Of a stretch of 64,000 bases of DNA, positions 37,149 through 48,955 are shown one piece after another; positions within the stretch are counted from its first letter, which is position 1, and every line of letters starts with the position of its first letter. Source of the DNA: Periplaneta americana (lineage: Eukaryota; Arthropoda; Insecta; Blattodea; Blattidae); NCBI RefSeq assembly GCF_040183065.1, contig NC_091131.1, positions 13,352,300 to 13,416,299 on the forward strand. Direction: 5' to 3'. Position numbers and translations under genes: made by a program. The notes under the pieces were generated by a model. That model did not search any database and was not told where the DNA came from. It worked only from the letters and a program-made list of their open reading frames with translations.

Positions 37149-38370
37149 ATACCAGTAATGTGGAATGCTTCTAAAAAAATGCAAAAAAAGGAGAATGAGG
37201 AAATGTGTGGAACCATCACAGAGAATCTGTTTTCCTACTTAGATGAATTTATATTGAGGCTTTTCAATTTTAAGAAGGCGGTGGATGCCTTCAATAATTC
37301 GTTACAGCAGATTTCTGACTTTTATCCTGTGTGATGTAATCCCGAACAATTCCAATTCCACAAAAATCTTCGGCTCTTATCAGAGTCGGCATAATTTCAG
37401 AAAAGGTCAAAAGTGTCTTTGACTCAACGTATATTAAACGTTCTTCTTAGGCCCGGTATTATAAATATCTATACAATTTGAACTGGTAGTGGAAATTACG
37501 GGAAAACGGCTGAACGGATTTTGATAAATGACCCCTCATTTTGAGGCTTGGAACTCAAAGTTAAAAAAAAGTAGTTTTCAGTGAAATGTCAATTTTTCAA
37601 CATAATTTTCCTATTTTCCAAAATCCATCAGTCAGTTTTGAGAACTAGCTAAACTAGCTAATTGCATTTCAGAATAACACAAAACACACACTATAGTAAA
37701 CAATATTAGATGAAGGCCATGATCTGCAAGAATGCTGACATATTTAGAGCTCAAATTGAATTGGTTATTAAAAACTTAACTTACTAAAAATAATTTACAG
37801 GGTTCGATTCTGTGGTGTGTAATTTTCTGGGTACAGCTGAGGTGGTTTGATAATATTATTACCATTAGAAATGAAATATTATTGTAGTTAATGCCATGAT
37901 GTGACTATTTTTCATTAATTATACATATTAATGCTATATTGATGATATGAAAGTGAAACGTTTTGGGGTTATTTAAGTAGATGTAGAGAATAACTTAAAT
38001 TAGATTTTGATTTCTATATTTTACTGAGTGGCGGCTATATAGTATATATACTATATGTTACTGAAAACTATAAAACTTACTTAAGATAATAATATTATTA
38101 AAAATCAAATATTTTTATAGTTATTAATCAAGTGGGGTTGGGTCTTTTTCATATATTTAATGGCGGTGTGGTGTAGATATTTATATGCGTGGTTCTCTTC
38201 AGTAATGGCTCGAAAGAGAGTATCTTTCATTATTATGGAAGCAAATAACTTTCAGAATGTCTGGTATTCTTCATTGAAAATAAATGTGAAAAATGTTTAT
38301 TTGAACGTGTAATGAACTTAGTTTGCAGCATTTGCTGCACAAGTCACTAGTGATTAATCTAAAGATTACA
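37149..38370. other. Unannotated AT-rich interval
   Basis: No open frame or repeat structure that I can assign. The gggaaaacggctgaacggat segment at 37500 looks like an interspersed repeat. Confidence 0.35.
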
Positions 38371-38378
38371 GTAGAACC

Positions 38379-39347
38379 TAGGCTGACCAGATTTTTTATG
38401 GTTCAACAGGGGACATCGGCAACTTCAAGAAAAACCACAAACGCTTATCTAGTCACTATCCGTTGAACTATTGCAGAAATTACATGTAACAGTGGATACA
38501 ATTATAGAAATTTGCACATTAAATTTGTAGAGTATCTTAACTTTCTGAATTAAATGAATAAACACACGTAACTTCTATACATAATTATAGCCACTAAGAA
38601 TTCAATTTCAGTACTGATGCAAGCATCGAAATCTTTCACAAAATATTGTACACACTGAATTCTAAAAAATCATATTACAAGTAGACTGGTCTGAAGAATG
38701 TATCGTTTTAAGGATCTGTTCATTCCCATATAGCTTAACACTAAGTTCTTCACATGAGAAATGAAAGTTTGTTTTCACTTGTAACAAAGCTGTTTCAATT
38801 TTCATTCTTGACTTTTCAGCAGTCCAGATTGAGTTCATTGTGGACAAAAGTCTTTCAACTGACGAATTACTGACTGAAAGACACATGATTAATGATACTA
38901 TTCTGAGAAGATTTTCAAATGGAATATAATTCTTTTTTTGAAATGTTGAAAAACATCACACCAATTTTCACCTGTTGGTTTGTCACAGAACTTTTCATGT
39001 TTTGAACTACTTAAACATGGACGCTGCGGCATTTTTAATGCTTCCGCGCAACGCGAATGAAGACAAAGATGGTATATTGGTATGTTCTTCTCAGAGAGTG
39101 CAGAATATCTCATACTGTGCTGGCTGGTTCTTTTGTCTCATACTGAGAACCGTTCAGAAATGTGCATGAGTTACAGCAGTTCCATCACGATACTTAAATA
39201 TTCATGTGTAAAATGTCATTGAAGCAAAATCAAAATTTCTGGGGACAAAATTAATTTCCGGGGACAAAAAGGGGACATTTGCTTCCAGGGGACAGCAACT
39301 CAAACCCGGGGACTGTCCTCGGAAATCGGGGACGTCTGGTCAGCCTA
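38379..39347 (-). mobile_element. hAT element with 8-bp target duplication
   Basis: TIRs taggctgaccaga and tctggtcagccta are flanked by GTAGAACC at 38371-38378 and 39348-39355. The interior has a minus-strand transposase remnant. 0.97 kb, internally deleted. Confidence 0.83.
38662..39113 (-). pseudogene. hAT transposase C-terminal remnant
   Basis: Minus-strand frames give KPTGENWCDVFQHFKK, then after a frame change FENLLRIVSLIMCLSVSNSS and VERLLSTMNSIWTAEKSRM. The SVSNSSVERxxSTMNxIWTxEKSR block is the hAT dimerisation signature. A frameshift near 38900-38950 and the missing N-terminus show it is dead. Confidence 0.75.
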
Positions 39348-39986
39348 GTAGAACCTCTATTATCGGTGGTAATGAATGGTAATGAATCGAAAAAATCGGA
39401 TAATCCGTACCATAAAAGATTTTTCTAAATTTAGTGAATAATATTTACACTTTCTGAATTTCGTCCTTAGTCTTCTTTTTAATATGCTAGATAGTGGCTG
39501 AGACGTTCACTAATTCAAGTCTGGTTGTCAATGAAGGGTTTTTAAGGGCCAAGGAAACGCCTTGTAATGACATGGCGAAACCGTCGCGTCGGGAGAGCGT
39601 CTCCACCCAACCTTACGCATGCGCCATGGAGCATAAGTTGGTACTGTTCTCCAACCAGGAGATCAACCGTGAAAGGAATGCGCTTACTATTGCCTCATCT
39701 ATTGGAGCGAAGTAGATAGATAATATTATCGTTATAACGCCAGTTTAAAAACCATGCGCTCTCCTGCATGTGTATGGAGAGATTAAAGGACCAGGAGATT
39801 AACAGTGATCTAATTTTGTAACTACGGTAGTATAAACATGTCTATATCAATGTTATTGTTTGTGCTGTGACAGCGAGCCAATAGAGATATGAGTACCCAC
39901 GTGTGTGACCTTATGACATCTTATGACATCAACATTCATTCACAGCATTACTCCGTTTCGTCTCATCCGGCAGAGACTTTCTCGTA
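39348..39986. other. Unannotated interval
   Basis: A 73-codon frame at 39494-39715 (+) has ordinary composition but no recognised motif, stop-free by chance or a degraded fragment. Nothing else is seen. Confidence 0.3.
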
Positions 39987-39994
39987 GTTGGAGC

Positions 39995-41103
39995 CAGGGT
40001 TGCCAATTCAGCGGGTTTCCCGCTAAATCTAGCTTTTTTGGATAACCGTCTCGCGGGTAAAATTATATTATCCCGCTTAGCGGGAATACTAGCGGTTTTT
40101 AATCTTTAAAGTTTCTGAAATGAAATACATATTAGCATTATAAGCGGCTTTCATAATTGCATTTAATTCGTTCAGTGTGTGTTTTGTGAAATAAAGGATG
40201 TGTAGTGATAATTCCATATTATATATGTTACCGTTAAAACCCGAAGTCCGCCAAAACTAGTTTCAACTAGTAAAAACTAATTTACAATTCATTTTAATAT
40301 ATCAATATGCCTGGTAAATTATTAATAAGTATTTAATGAATTTCAATCTTAAGGCATATAAACATTGACAAATTTTAAACATTGTATATTAATTGTAACA
40401 TGAGCTATATGTATAAAATAAAATATTCGTCCAGTCTAAGTTCAAATTCAAAGATTATCTCAATATTCATCCTGTTTCATGTTATATCTACATAAAGCTC
40501 ATGAATTTCATGTACCACATATATTGTTCTCTATTTTCCTTGTTATTTGCATAATATGTTATCATAGGTCCAGATAATATGTTTTGTTATATCTGAAGAT
40601 GCCCTAAACGGCGAAAACGTTCATATATTGTTATTAAATAGGAAATAAACATTTGCAAGTTTATATGCCTTAAGATTGAAATTCATTAAATACTTATTAA
40701 TAGTAAAAACTAGTTTAAACAAATAAAGATAGATAGAAAGTGAGTTTTCGTGTGATCTAGAATCAGTGTAAGGTTAGGTTTGGTTTGTTTAGGCGTTTGT
40801 TTGGTAAAAGCATAAAAAATCTTAAGCAAACCAAACCTGACCTGTCACTGATTCTACATCTTACGAAAATTCGCTTTCTATCTGTCTGTCTGTCTGTCTG
40901 TCTATCTTTTAAAACTAGGTTTTACTAGTTGAAACTAGTTTTGTCGAATTTTGGGTTTTAACGGTAACATATATCGTGCAATAAGAATTTAAATATGTTG
41001 TGTGTGTGATAAAAGTGTTCAAAATTGCTTTATAGCGCCACATTGGCAATGATAATAGTGTGCAGTATTCGTTACATTGGCGGGCGGATGCTCTATCTTG
41101 ACC

Positions 41104-41166
<63 letters not shown>

Positions 41167-41267
41167 GAATAATAAGTATACATTAAAATCTAGAGATATT
41201 TGTTAGAAAATCGCGTATTTTCGAAAGCCATCTAGCGGGATTATACGAACAACTGTTGGCAACACTG
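39995..41267. mobile_element. Non-autonomous hAT element with nested fold-back
   Basis: TIRs cagggttgccaa and ttggcaacactg are flanked by GTTGGAGC at 39987-39994 and 41268-41275. No transposase. It contains inverted arms 40220-40283 / 40903-40974 (atatatgttaccgttaaaac), inner arms near 40315-40370 / 40660-40706, a hairpin near 40780-40850 and a TTA microsatellite (41106-41166). Confidence 0.83.
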
Positions 41268-41791
41268 GTTGGAGCACAGTAGACGAATTTACAAAGAGGG
41301 GGGAGGAACAACTGGTTGAGCTGTCATTGTACGTAGAATTTGATACGTAACTTTATAATGTATTATATTATTTATAATATAATTTATTATATATAAAACA
41401 TAAACATTATTATCACAGCTAATTTATCACTGAGAAATAAGAAAAATCTGTTAATTTCAATTTATTGGAAGCAAAACCGTTACTGGATTATGCAACAAGG
41501 TAGGCGATGTTCGGATCCCGGATTGCTATCGAGGAACTGTAGTGTGTGCTTGATTACACTGACCTCTAGCGCTTGAAAGTGGAACTAAACGCCGACGGAG
41601 CACATGCGCATAGAAAAACAGAACAGGATGTTTCAATCATTGTCCATTCTACAGCATATAATCCCTATTCGCTGACCCCTCCATCTAGTAATGGACTCGT
41701 CCTAGCACAATTGATCCAGTAGGCAGTGAATAAAGCATAGATGAGTGAAATACATGTTATGGAAGGCTGACCATAACCATTTACTATAGCC

Positions 41792-41862
41792 GAACGATTT
41801 TGGTGGAATTGGTCTTCGAACGAGGGCACTAGTAAGTATCTATAATGTACAAAAAACTCCGC
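41792..41862 (+). pseudogene. Duplicate IR exon 3, 3' part, and start of its intron
   Basis: Starts with GAACGATT, repeating 27735-27742, then continues the exon in frame (FGGIGLRTRAL) to an intact donor GTAAGT at about 41834. The next ~30 intron bases still match the intron after 58402 (ataatgtacaaaaaa). Homology is lost at an inverted-repeat insertion near 41864. Together with 27420-27742 it forms one exon split by 14 kb. Confidence 0.85.
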
Positions 41863-41863
41863 A

Positions 41864-42121
41864 AAAATTGAGGGGCTGGGCGCAAGAAGGGCATTTTAGA
41901 GAATGTGCTCTTTTTGAGTAAAACGCTTTATTGTGTTGTTTGATCTGTTATGCATATGGCCATCAAGTTGTAGTTCAATACTGTGATCATAGAGGTCAGG
42001 AGTACCCAAAATATAAAGGCGTGCATAGATCCACATTCATTACGGTTTGAATTTTCAACCTCAATTTTCACGAAATTTGCATTTGAGAGAAGTGCCTTCC
42101 TTGCACCCAACCCCTCAATTT
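41864..42121. mobile_element. Inverted-repeat insertion after the duplicate IR exon
   Basis: aattgaggggctgggcgcaa (41864) is mirrored by ttgcacccaacccctcaatt (42100), about 42-bp imperfect arms around 170 bp. It ends the homology between the duplicate exon's intron and that of the live gene. Confidence 0.65.
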
Positions 42122-42689
42122 TGATTGTATCTTTGTGGTTTTGTGCAGTAGGAAATTGTGTTGTCAAGCATGAAATAATTATTGAAATAATAATCTTATT
42201 TCGATGAAACTAGCGCTGAGGTAGTTCAGGTGATTTTGGAAATGAAAATCGTTGAATTTGTAAGGGATATATTTTTGTGGAGATAAGTTGATCGTATATG
42301 CAAGGAATAATAAAAGCCTAAACTAACCAAATCTAACCTATCACAGATTCGTATCGTACGCAAGGTATATAAGCGGAGTACGAAGGGAATTGCCTCAGCG
42401 CTTAGTCCTCATTTGTCTTCATCCTAAAAAGTTGAACCTTTTATCAGTTGTGGATCTGTCAGACGATCTTTTCTTCCGGCGTTAAATATTGTTTCTTCTT
42501 CTTTTCTACTTGTACATAAACTAACTCGCCATCGATAGATGTCGGGGGTTAGGGCTCATGACTAGATCTCAGATTTTAGAGTAAAACGACTACATAAAAC
42601 ACACTAATTATATGTAAAGATTAATTTTTTGGGCCTACAGAATTTATCTGTTATGGTAACAATGGTTATTGGAGGAGAAAAATTCGCTC

Positions 42690-42766
42690 CGACGCCGGGG
42701 ATCGAACCCGGGTCCTTTGTTCTACGTACCAAACGCTCTAACCACTGAGCTACGACGGATCGAATC
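42690..42766 (-). repeat. tRNA-like sequence
   Basis: On the minus strand: gtagctcagtggttagagcg, then tttggtacgtagaacaaagg, then cccgggttcgatccccgg. Acceptor pairing is nearly complete (tccgtcg/cgtcgga). The gtacgt anticodon region resembles that in the repeat at 35251, so it is probably repeat-borne; a genuine tRNA gene cannot be excluded. The wider interval 42122-43995 otherwise shows no gene. Confidence 0.55.
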
Positions 42767-43302
42767 TTGCTCTTCTAGTGTTTTTCCCTTTGTGGCCATG
42801 TTCGACATATATGTTGACATAGGCTGTTTAAATCTTCGCCCAACAGTTCATATGCTGTGGAATTTCGGCCACCAAATCACTCAATTGAGTGCGCTCTTTG
42901 TATAATAGCAGTTGATTTAATATATGTCAACATACAGGGCTTTCATTTCAAAACTTCCAACTCTAAATAACTAATTATTTAAATTGAATTCAATTTAAAC
43001 AAAAAATACGACAATTTAGTTATTGAGGGGGAAATCTGAAACCAGGCTCTATTTCATTTTAGATTTCACTCTCCACCCCCAGCCATCTCCAATTTGAAAT
43101 TTCAAATGGCACCCTAATGTTTTTATTATTAACTATGAATTTATACACCTCAGTCATTTATTTTCGCATATTTTGTTTTCTGTCGTCTCCTGGCAACCTA
43201 GATTGTTGTATATCTAAGAAATCGCCTTGAGAATTACGTAACATTCGACTTATATTTGGAGAAAAATCTCGGAAAAAGTCCAAAGAAGCAACTAGTACAA
43301 GT

Positions 43303-43372
43303 CGGATTCGAACCTGTCCCGACTTAATTCTCAGAGCACGAGTACCGCTCGCTAAGCTCTTGACCACTCCGG
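43303..43372 (-). repeat. Degenerate tRNA-like sequence
   Basis: Minus strand: ggtcaagagcttagcgagcg, then gggacaggttcgaatccgac. A T-arm and D-arm-like segment are present but stems are poor. It looks like a decayed tRNA-derived repeat. Confidence 0.45.
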
Positions 43373-44000
43373 TGACCAGAGATATAGACTACTAATGTTT
43401 TCATGTAAGCATTAGAGATAAACACAGCATTTTGTATGAAGTAAACCTAAATATTAATTACTCATATTGCAATGACACGTAGCGAAAAAAGTTGCTATGG
43501 ATACAACCGAAACAAAATCTTAGTTCAACTTTTTTTTTTAATTTACGTAAGCAAAGCAGTTTACTAAAATAAGTAATCTATGTTCTTTGTTGTCATTTAA
43601 TATCTTCCGTGTCCAGCAACACCAAATAAGTATTTTTTTTTTCGATAAATACTGCATTGCATTGTCATACGAACTTTGTGTATGCATAGCTAAGGCCACC
43701 GGGAGAGCCGTTTGTTATTTATACTATTGCATTATAAAGCTCTGAAGGCTATTCGTACTGCTTGTTTCACAAATGATGAACTTTCAACATGCAAGCTGTC
43801 ATGATTCTGTGGACTCTTTCTGTGCTATCATTTCGTCGTATTAGATAACCAACTAAAAAAATTACTACACACAACTTGCAAGAGAGTTAATTGTCGTGAA
43901 CAAAAAACACATTTTGTCCATACTGCCCAACATATTTTCTTAAAGTTTTTATCTTAAGGGGACCGGGTAATGATTAGGGGTAAAAAATCCAATTTTTTAT

Positions 44001-44750
44001 TTGGTATTTTTTAAGGCTATATGTACGTGAACAACCACAAATATTATCAGAAAATGCAGGCTCTAATTTTCTAAAATTTTATGAGAAAATGAACTTACAA
44101 TTGGACAAAAATTACAAGGTACCACAACAAGACATATTAGAACTTAAATAACTGATAAAAATATTAAAAAGTTTACTAATAATATTTTTCAAACCAGTTT
44201 TATCAAAGTACGGGGGGGGGGGAAACAAAAAATCTACAGTTACATCATTTGGTAACCATAACATTGTTATGGTCTCTGTGGCATCTTTAATATTTTTCCT
44301 GCATGTAATAAACACTTATTTCTGAAAAGTAGACTGCTCTCAGACATGTAGAGTTGTTCATTTTAATACAATTAATTTTTTATTTGTCCTATATAAAGTA
44401 TATTAAAATTTACATAATGTTTTATGACCTAATTTTTCTATTTTCAAAGAAATGGGCATTATTGTAGTCTACCTTGTGCATAAATGCACGTAAAATTATT
44501 GTACAAAATTTGAGAATTCTATCTCTAATGGTTGTGGAGTTATGAAATAATAATCCTAAAAAAATATTATTAGTAACCTTTTTTATACTTTTAGCAGATA
44601 TTTAAGTTCTAATAAGTCTTGTTGTGGTACCTTCTAATTTTTGTCTAATTGTGAGTTCATTTCCTTAAAAATTTTTAGAAATTTAGGGCCTGCATTTTCT
44701 GATAGCATTTGTGGTCGTTCACGTACATATACCCTTAAAAAAGACAAAAA
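44001..44750. mobile_element. Fold-back element with ~190-bp arms
   Basis: The left arm 44001-44190 (ggctatatgtacgtgaacaa, caaggtaccacaacaagaca) is mirrored by 44566-44750 (tgtcttgttgtggtacctt equivalent, gttcacgtacatataccc). The spacer of about 370 bp is AT-rich with a short G run (44213-44222). No protein. Confidence 0.75.
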
Positions 44751-44762
44751 CTTGCTCTTTGA

Positions 44763-44767
<5 letters not shown>

Positions 44768-44822
<55 letters not shown>
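44768..44822. repeat. (TA)n microsatellite
   Basis: About 55 bp of alternating AT. A second tract at 45611-45661 brackets the interval between. Confidence 0.95.
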
Positions 44823-44825
<3 letters not shown>

Positions 44826-45607
44826 GAGTATGTTAGTAACAACAATGTAATTTATTTGTCACAACAATAATTCCTTTCTACAATTCGCCTTAAACGCTCT
44901 CGTCAACAATTGGATCTTCACTCAACACAGTATTCGTTATAGCACTCCACCGACGACAATGACAATTTACTTGGACTATTACGCACAACAATGAACTGTT
45001 AATCTTAACTAATATTTACAAAGCACTATTTACAAATCAGAACTATCAGTTCTCAGTTCACAGTTCTTCTATCTCAGTCACTCGAGTTCACAGTATCTCG
45101 AACCACAGACCTTCAGAGACAGTTCACTGTATTCGAACTCGGGTCCCTCCAACTGCGGTCCACTGCACTCGAACTCAGGTCCCTCCAACTGCGATCCACT
45201 GAACTCGAACTCAGGCCTTCGGATGCTGACGCAGATGCGGACGCACACTCGAGTCGAACTCCGGCACACAAGTCTGGCTTGCTTGCTCTGGCTTACTCAC
45301 TGACTGAATAACTGAAAACTCTGAAACTGCAAACTGCAAAAACTCCTGTCGTTCCTTCGCGTCCGTAATTTATAACCACAGCGACGTAGCCTCGAAGGTT
45401 CCACGCATCTCTAGAGATGGCACTCCAGAGAAATCCAGAGCCCTCTCCTCTCTACCAGCACCAGATGCGCGCGCAAACTCTTCGCGTTGACGTAATACAC
45501 CCTCTCTCTTCTCTCCACCGCGCGACGTCACTCAATGTTCCGTGGAGCCTGTGCGATCTGCTTTCTTGCGGGACGCTGGTCGTGAGTTCGAATCTCACGT
45601 CGCTGTC

Positions 45608-45661
<54 letters not shown>
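44823..45661. repeat. Repeat-like segment with tRNA-like end and (TA)n tail
   Basis: Contains a short tandem duplication of about 42 bp (45134-45214: tccctccaactgcg occurs twice). It ends with a tRNA 3'-half-like sequence (gtgagttcgaatctcac, 45580-45600) running directly into the (TA)n tract at 45611-45661. No gene. Could be a SINE or LTR-like remnant. Confidence 0.4.
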
Positions 45662-45666
<5 letters not shown>

Positions 45667-45903
45667 TTTGTGTAGAGTATCTCTGCAGATAAGCCCTTTA
45701 AATAGCCTCTTTAAATTTGGTGACGCTTATAATTCATACATCCTTTTTTTTTAAATGCAGTTTTCCGTAAGTTGATATTTCTCAAACTTAAGTGCATTTT
45801 TCTCTGAAACTACTGAATCAATTTACACGAAATTTTTTCAGTGTTTTCCGCAGCCTGTGTTGTACACAGTAGAGCTATGAGTTTAAGAATATCACAAACA
45901 CAA

Positions 45904-46165
45904 TCCACGCCTGTGGAGTAACGGTTAGCGCGCCTAGCCGCGAAACTAGGTGGCCCGGGTTCGATTCCCGGCCGGGGCAAGTTACCTAGTTGAAGTTTTC
46001 TCCGGGGTTTTCCCTCAACCCAATATGAGCAAATACTGGGTAACTTTCGGTGTAGGACCCCGGACTCATTTCACCGGCATTATCACCTTCATCTCATTCA
46101 GACACTAAATAACCTAAGCTGTTGATAAAGCGTCGTAAAATAACCTCCTAAAATAAAAAAAAATC
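45904..46165 (+). mobile_element. tRNA-derived SINE copy
   Basis: tccacgcctgtggagtaacg with the B box gggttcgattccc and an A-rich 3' end. About 80 bp separates it from the next SINE in the same orientation. Confidence 0.9.
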
Positions 46166-46244
46166 AGACACACAACACGAGGGAAAAAATATATGAAAAG
46201 TGAAAAAAATTGTTAATCAAAGTTCAAGATTTTCTTTTATTTCG

Positions 46245-46498
46245 TCCACACCTGTGGAGTAACGGTCAGCGCGTCTGGCCGCGAAACCAGGTGGCCCGGG
46301 TTCGAATCCCGGCCGGGGCAAGTTACCTGGTTGAGGTTTTTTCCGGGGTTTTCCCTCAACCCAATACGAGCAAATGCTGGGTAACTTTCGGTGCTGGACC
46401 CCGGACTCATTTCAACGGCATTATCACCTTCATTTCATTCAGACGCTAAATAACCTAGATGTTGATACAGCGTCGTAAAATAACCCAATAAAACAAAA
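46245..46498 (+). mobile_element. tRNA-derived SINE copy (best preserved)
   Basis: tccacacctgtggagtaacg, ggtcagcgcgtctggccgcg, and the perfect B box gggttcgaatccc. This copy has the least decayed tRNA-like head in the window and could serve as reference for the family. Confidence 0.92.
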
Positions 46499-46814
46499 AT
46501 CTTTAATTTAAATATTTAAATACTTAACTTAACCCCACCCCCTTCAAATCACTGACCTCGTGGGGTTTGAGATACTACTTATGCGGCGTTGACACATCTT
46601 GCAATTGCCGTCGAAACACTTGTAATTATCTCATTATTTGTAAGTCCTATAATTTGTTTTGACAAAACTTACTCTAAATAACGAGATCTGTGGCTCCTAT
46701 CAATTTAATGTCATACCTTACCTTCCACCCTGCATAATTCTTCGTAGTTTTCTACAAGCGAAATAAGTTTTCCGCCTTCCATTTTGACGCTACACTGAAA
46801 ATGACACAACATAC

Positions 46815-48031
46815 AGCGTATTCCGAATCTCACCGGACCGGTGGACAACAATGGCGTCACGCTGCAGCGAAATAGGAACAAAACTGCTAGAAGGATCGAT
46901 GGCTGTCATGGCGACTGTATAGGCCTAAGTTGTTGTCTGTGCTACGCTAGCAAAATTTCACGAAATTTCCGTACTACCATCTCGTTCAAAGAAAAGAGAA
47001 CATAAACAATTTATTTCTTGAACCGGTAGTAATAACTGGTCCGTTGACATGTTCGCTCATAAGCCATTAACATACTGTTTTTACGTTGTGCTAATTACAA
47101 ACAATACAGCAGAACTATAGTCGCGACGCTGTTATTCCCGGCGTGACTCCTCCTTTTTTCTTACGTCTTAGGAAGTGAAGGCTCTATAAAGTCTAGATAA
47201 GTAGTATCGTTCGCCATTTTTGTTCTTTCCTTGCCGAGCTACCATACCAGGAATCTATTTGCCACACCGTTAAACATTATCATGTCGTAGCTCCTATGAT
47301 AATAAATCAAACGCACTGTAATTCAGCAAATAATTGAGCGGAAAATAACGTCCTAGTGTGCTTTCTGCGAACGCCAACGAAAGAGCTAAAATGGCGGGCG
47401 ATTATATTAAGTTTTTACTGAGGCTTAGGAAATGCACAATGTCTTCAACAGCGAATCACAAGACGCACACGTTTAAATGTAGCCGACCTGCAACGTTATT
47501 GGCTGCCGGAAATTAGAGCGACGGGATTATAAAGCAGAACACACCGCCATGACACAACAGTGCACGATGTCATTCGTCCGCTAATTCCCGCCCTATACAA
47601 GAACCAATCACCAATACGTCACTGTGTACGTTAACAGAAAACCACAATTCCAAGTCACACAGAGATTGTGTGCACTCGATGTGGGTCTCTGGCGTTTCGT
47701 CAGCCCACGCGAGTTGTGTGGATATAAAGGGAAAAGTTGAGACGGTGGCGGGTGGAGTTCCCGGGTAGCTCAGTTGGCAGAGCTCTGGTACGTTCAACCA
47801 GAGATCCCGGGATCGATACCCTGCCCCGGAACAATTTTTCCCTTGAAATTATTCAAATCTGCATTACAGGGAGCTTCAACTGAAAGACTAGATTTGCAAG
47901 AACCAATCAGATTCACTGATGGCGGCTGATGGAGACTGCCACCACCTCTGCAAGCTGATGGCACCGGTGCGACTCCGGTGGAACATCAGTGAAGCCATCA
48001 GATTGCTCAGCCCTGAGATTCGGAATACGCT
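46815..48031. mobile_element. TIR element, 1.2 kb
   Basis: Left agcgtattccgaatctca is mirrored by right tgagattcggaatacgct. No transposase. It contains the SINE-like insertion at 47611-47896. The target duplication is not clear. Confidence 0.7.
47611..47896 (+). mobile_element. SINE-like repeat with 3' tRNA and 13-bp target duplication
   Basis: Flanked by caagaaccaatca at 47598-47610 and 47897-47909, typical of LINE-driven insertion. Homologous to 35105-35348; it contains tRNA-like 47757-47830 (gtagctcagttggcagagct, T arm decayed to cccgggatcgataccctg). Confidence 0.8.
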
Positions 48032-48065
48032 CGTAATGTCGACAGTTTAGCAATTACTTAGCTAC

Positions 48066-48150
48066 AAATGACCTTTAAGGAACCCGCAGGTTCATTGCCG
48101 CCCTCACATAAGCCCGCCATCGGTCCCAATCCTGAGCAAGATTAATCCTT
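48066..48150 (-). mobile_element. LINE-A 3'-end fragment
   Basis: Minus strand encodes DRWRAYVRAAMNLRVP, the terminal residues shared with 52550-52600. About 85 bp. 48151-48800 holds no other recognised feature. Confidence 0.75.
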
Positions 48151-48801
48151 TATTGTATGGATTCGTAACAAGCTGTTTTTTTTACGGTGATGGGTTCTTA
48201 GCGTATTACAATTGATTTATTAAAGAAGGCCATGGTCGCACGCATCGAAATAGTTGCTCTTCCGCGAGTCGTGGACGGATTTACCGACAGCCTATGAACA
48301 CGATACGATATAGTGAACGCGATTACATAATAATTTTTATAGCAAAGATTGTTTTTCTCCGATCCCAGCGATTCGTCCGATGAGTGCGATACGAAGCAGT
48401 GAACGCGCATCTTTATCCAATGCTTATACAAATATTAAAACAAAAGAATACAGTGCATTATTGAATTTGTCTGTCTGAATGTAAATACAATTATTCGGGG
48501 AACGGAATATAAAAAATGCCGCTGAGTAACTATATTGTATTATCTGTTCCATGTAAAAATGCGACTTTCTCGTTAATTTGTCGTATATGCGAGGTTTGCA
48601 GTTTTACGTAACCGTAGCTCCTGATATCTGTACATTAAAAAAGCAAGAAAGTAATGTTGAAGTGGAAATACATGTTGACTTAACCCCATCGATTTTCATG
48701 TAATTATATGTGTAATAAATATAGTGTCGAAAGTAGTGATCCGGATTTATAACAACATTGAAGATTATCTTTTCATAAAACTGCATAAACTTGACAATAT
48801 T

Positions 48802-48955
48802 ATGTATCTGGAACAATTATTGCTGTTACTTTTCTTTTTCGATGTTCAGTTATTTCAAGCGGAGATTGTTACTTCCAACAGATTGGCGCTGATGGGTTCA
48901 TTATTGGACGACAACCACATTTCATTTGCAGTCGCCGTGACTTGTAACAGATCAG
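48802..48955 (+). CDS. IR75-like exon 1 (signal peptide)
   Basis: Begins MYLEQLLLLLFFFDVQLFQA, a leucine/phenylalanine-rich secretion signal, followed by residues ending in TCNRS. The donor is cag/GTAGG at 48956 and the exon ends in phase 1. The open frame continues upstream to an ATG at 48724, so the start is not certain. No core promoter motif is obvious just upstream. The following intron (5.16 kb) is built mostly of mobile elements. Confidence 0.7.

Larger units (their letters stand above)
27743..41791. mobile_element. 14-kb TIR-bounded insertion in the duplicate IR exon
   Basis: The left end reads GGCAATGGTAAATGGTTATG and the reverse complement of the right end GGCTATAGTAAATGGTTATG: 23 bp of terminal inverted repeat with two mismatches. 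The insertion is flanked by the 8-bp direct repeat GAACGATT, which the intact exon (58347-58354) carries once, as expected of a hAT-like target duplication. The interior is a nest: a decayed hAT transposase (30640-31210), tRNA-cored palindromes, a TTAA element, a TA element and two further hAT elements. The original element was probably a few kb. No single intact transposase is visible. Confidence 0.75.
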
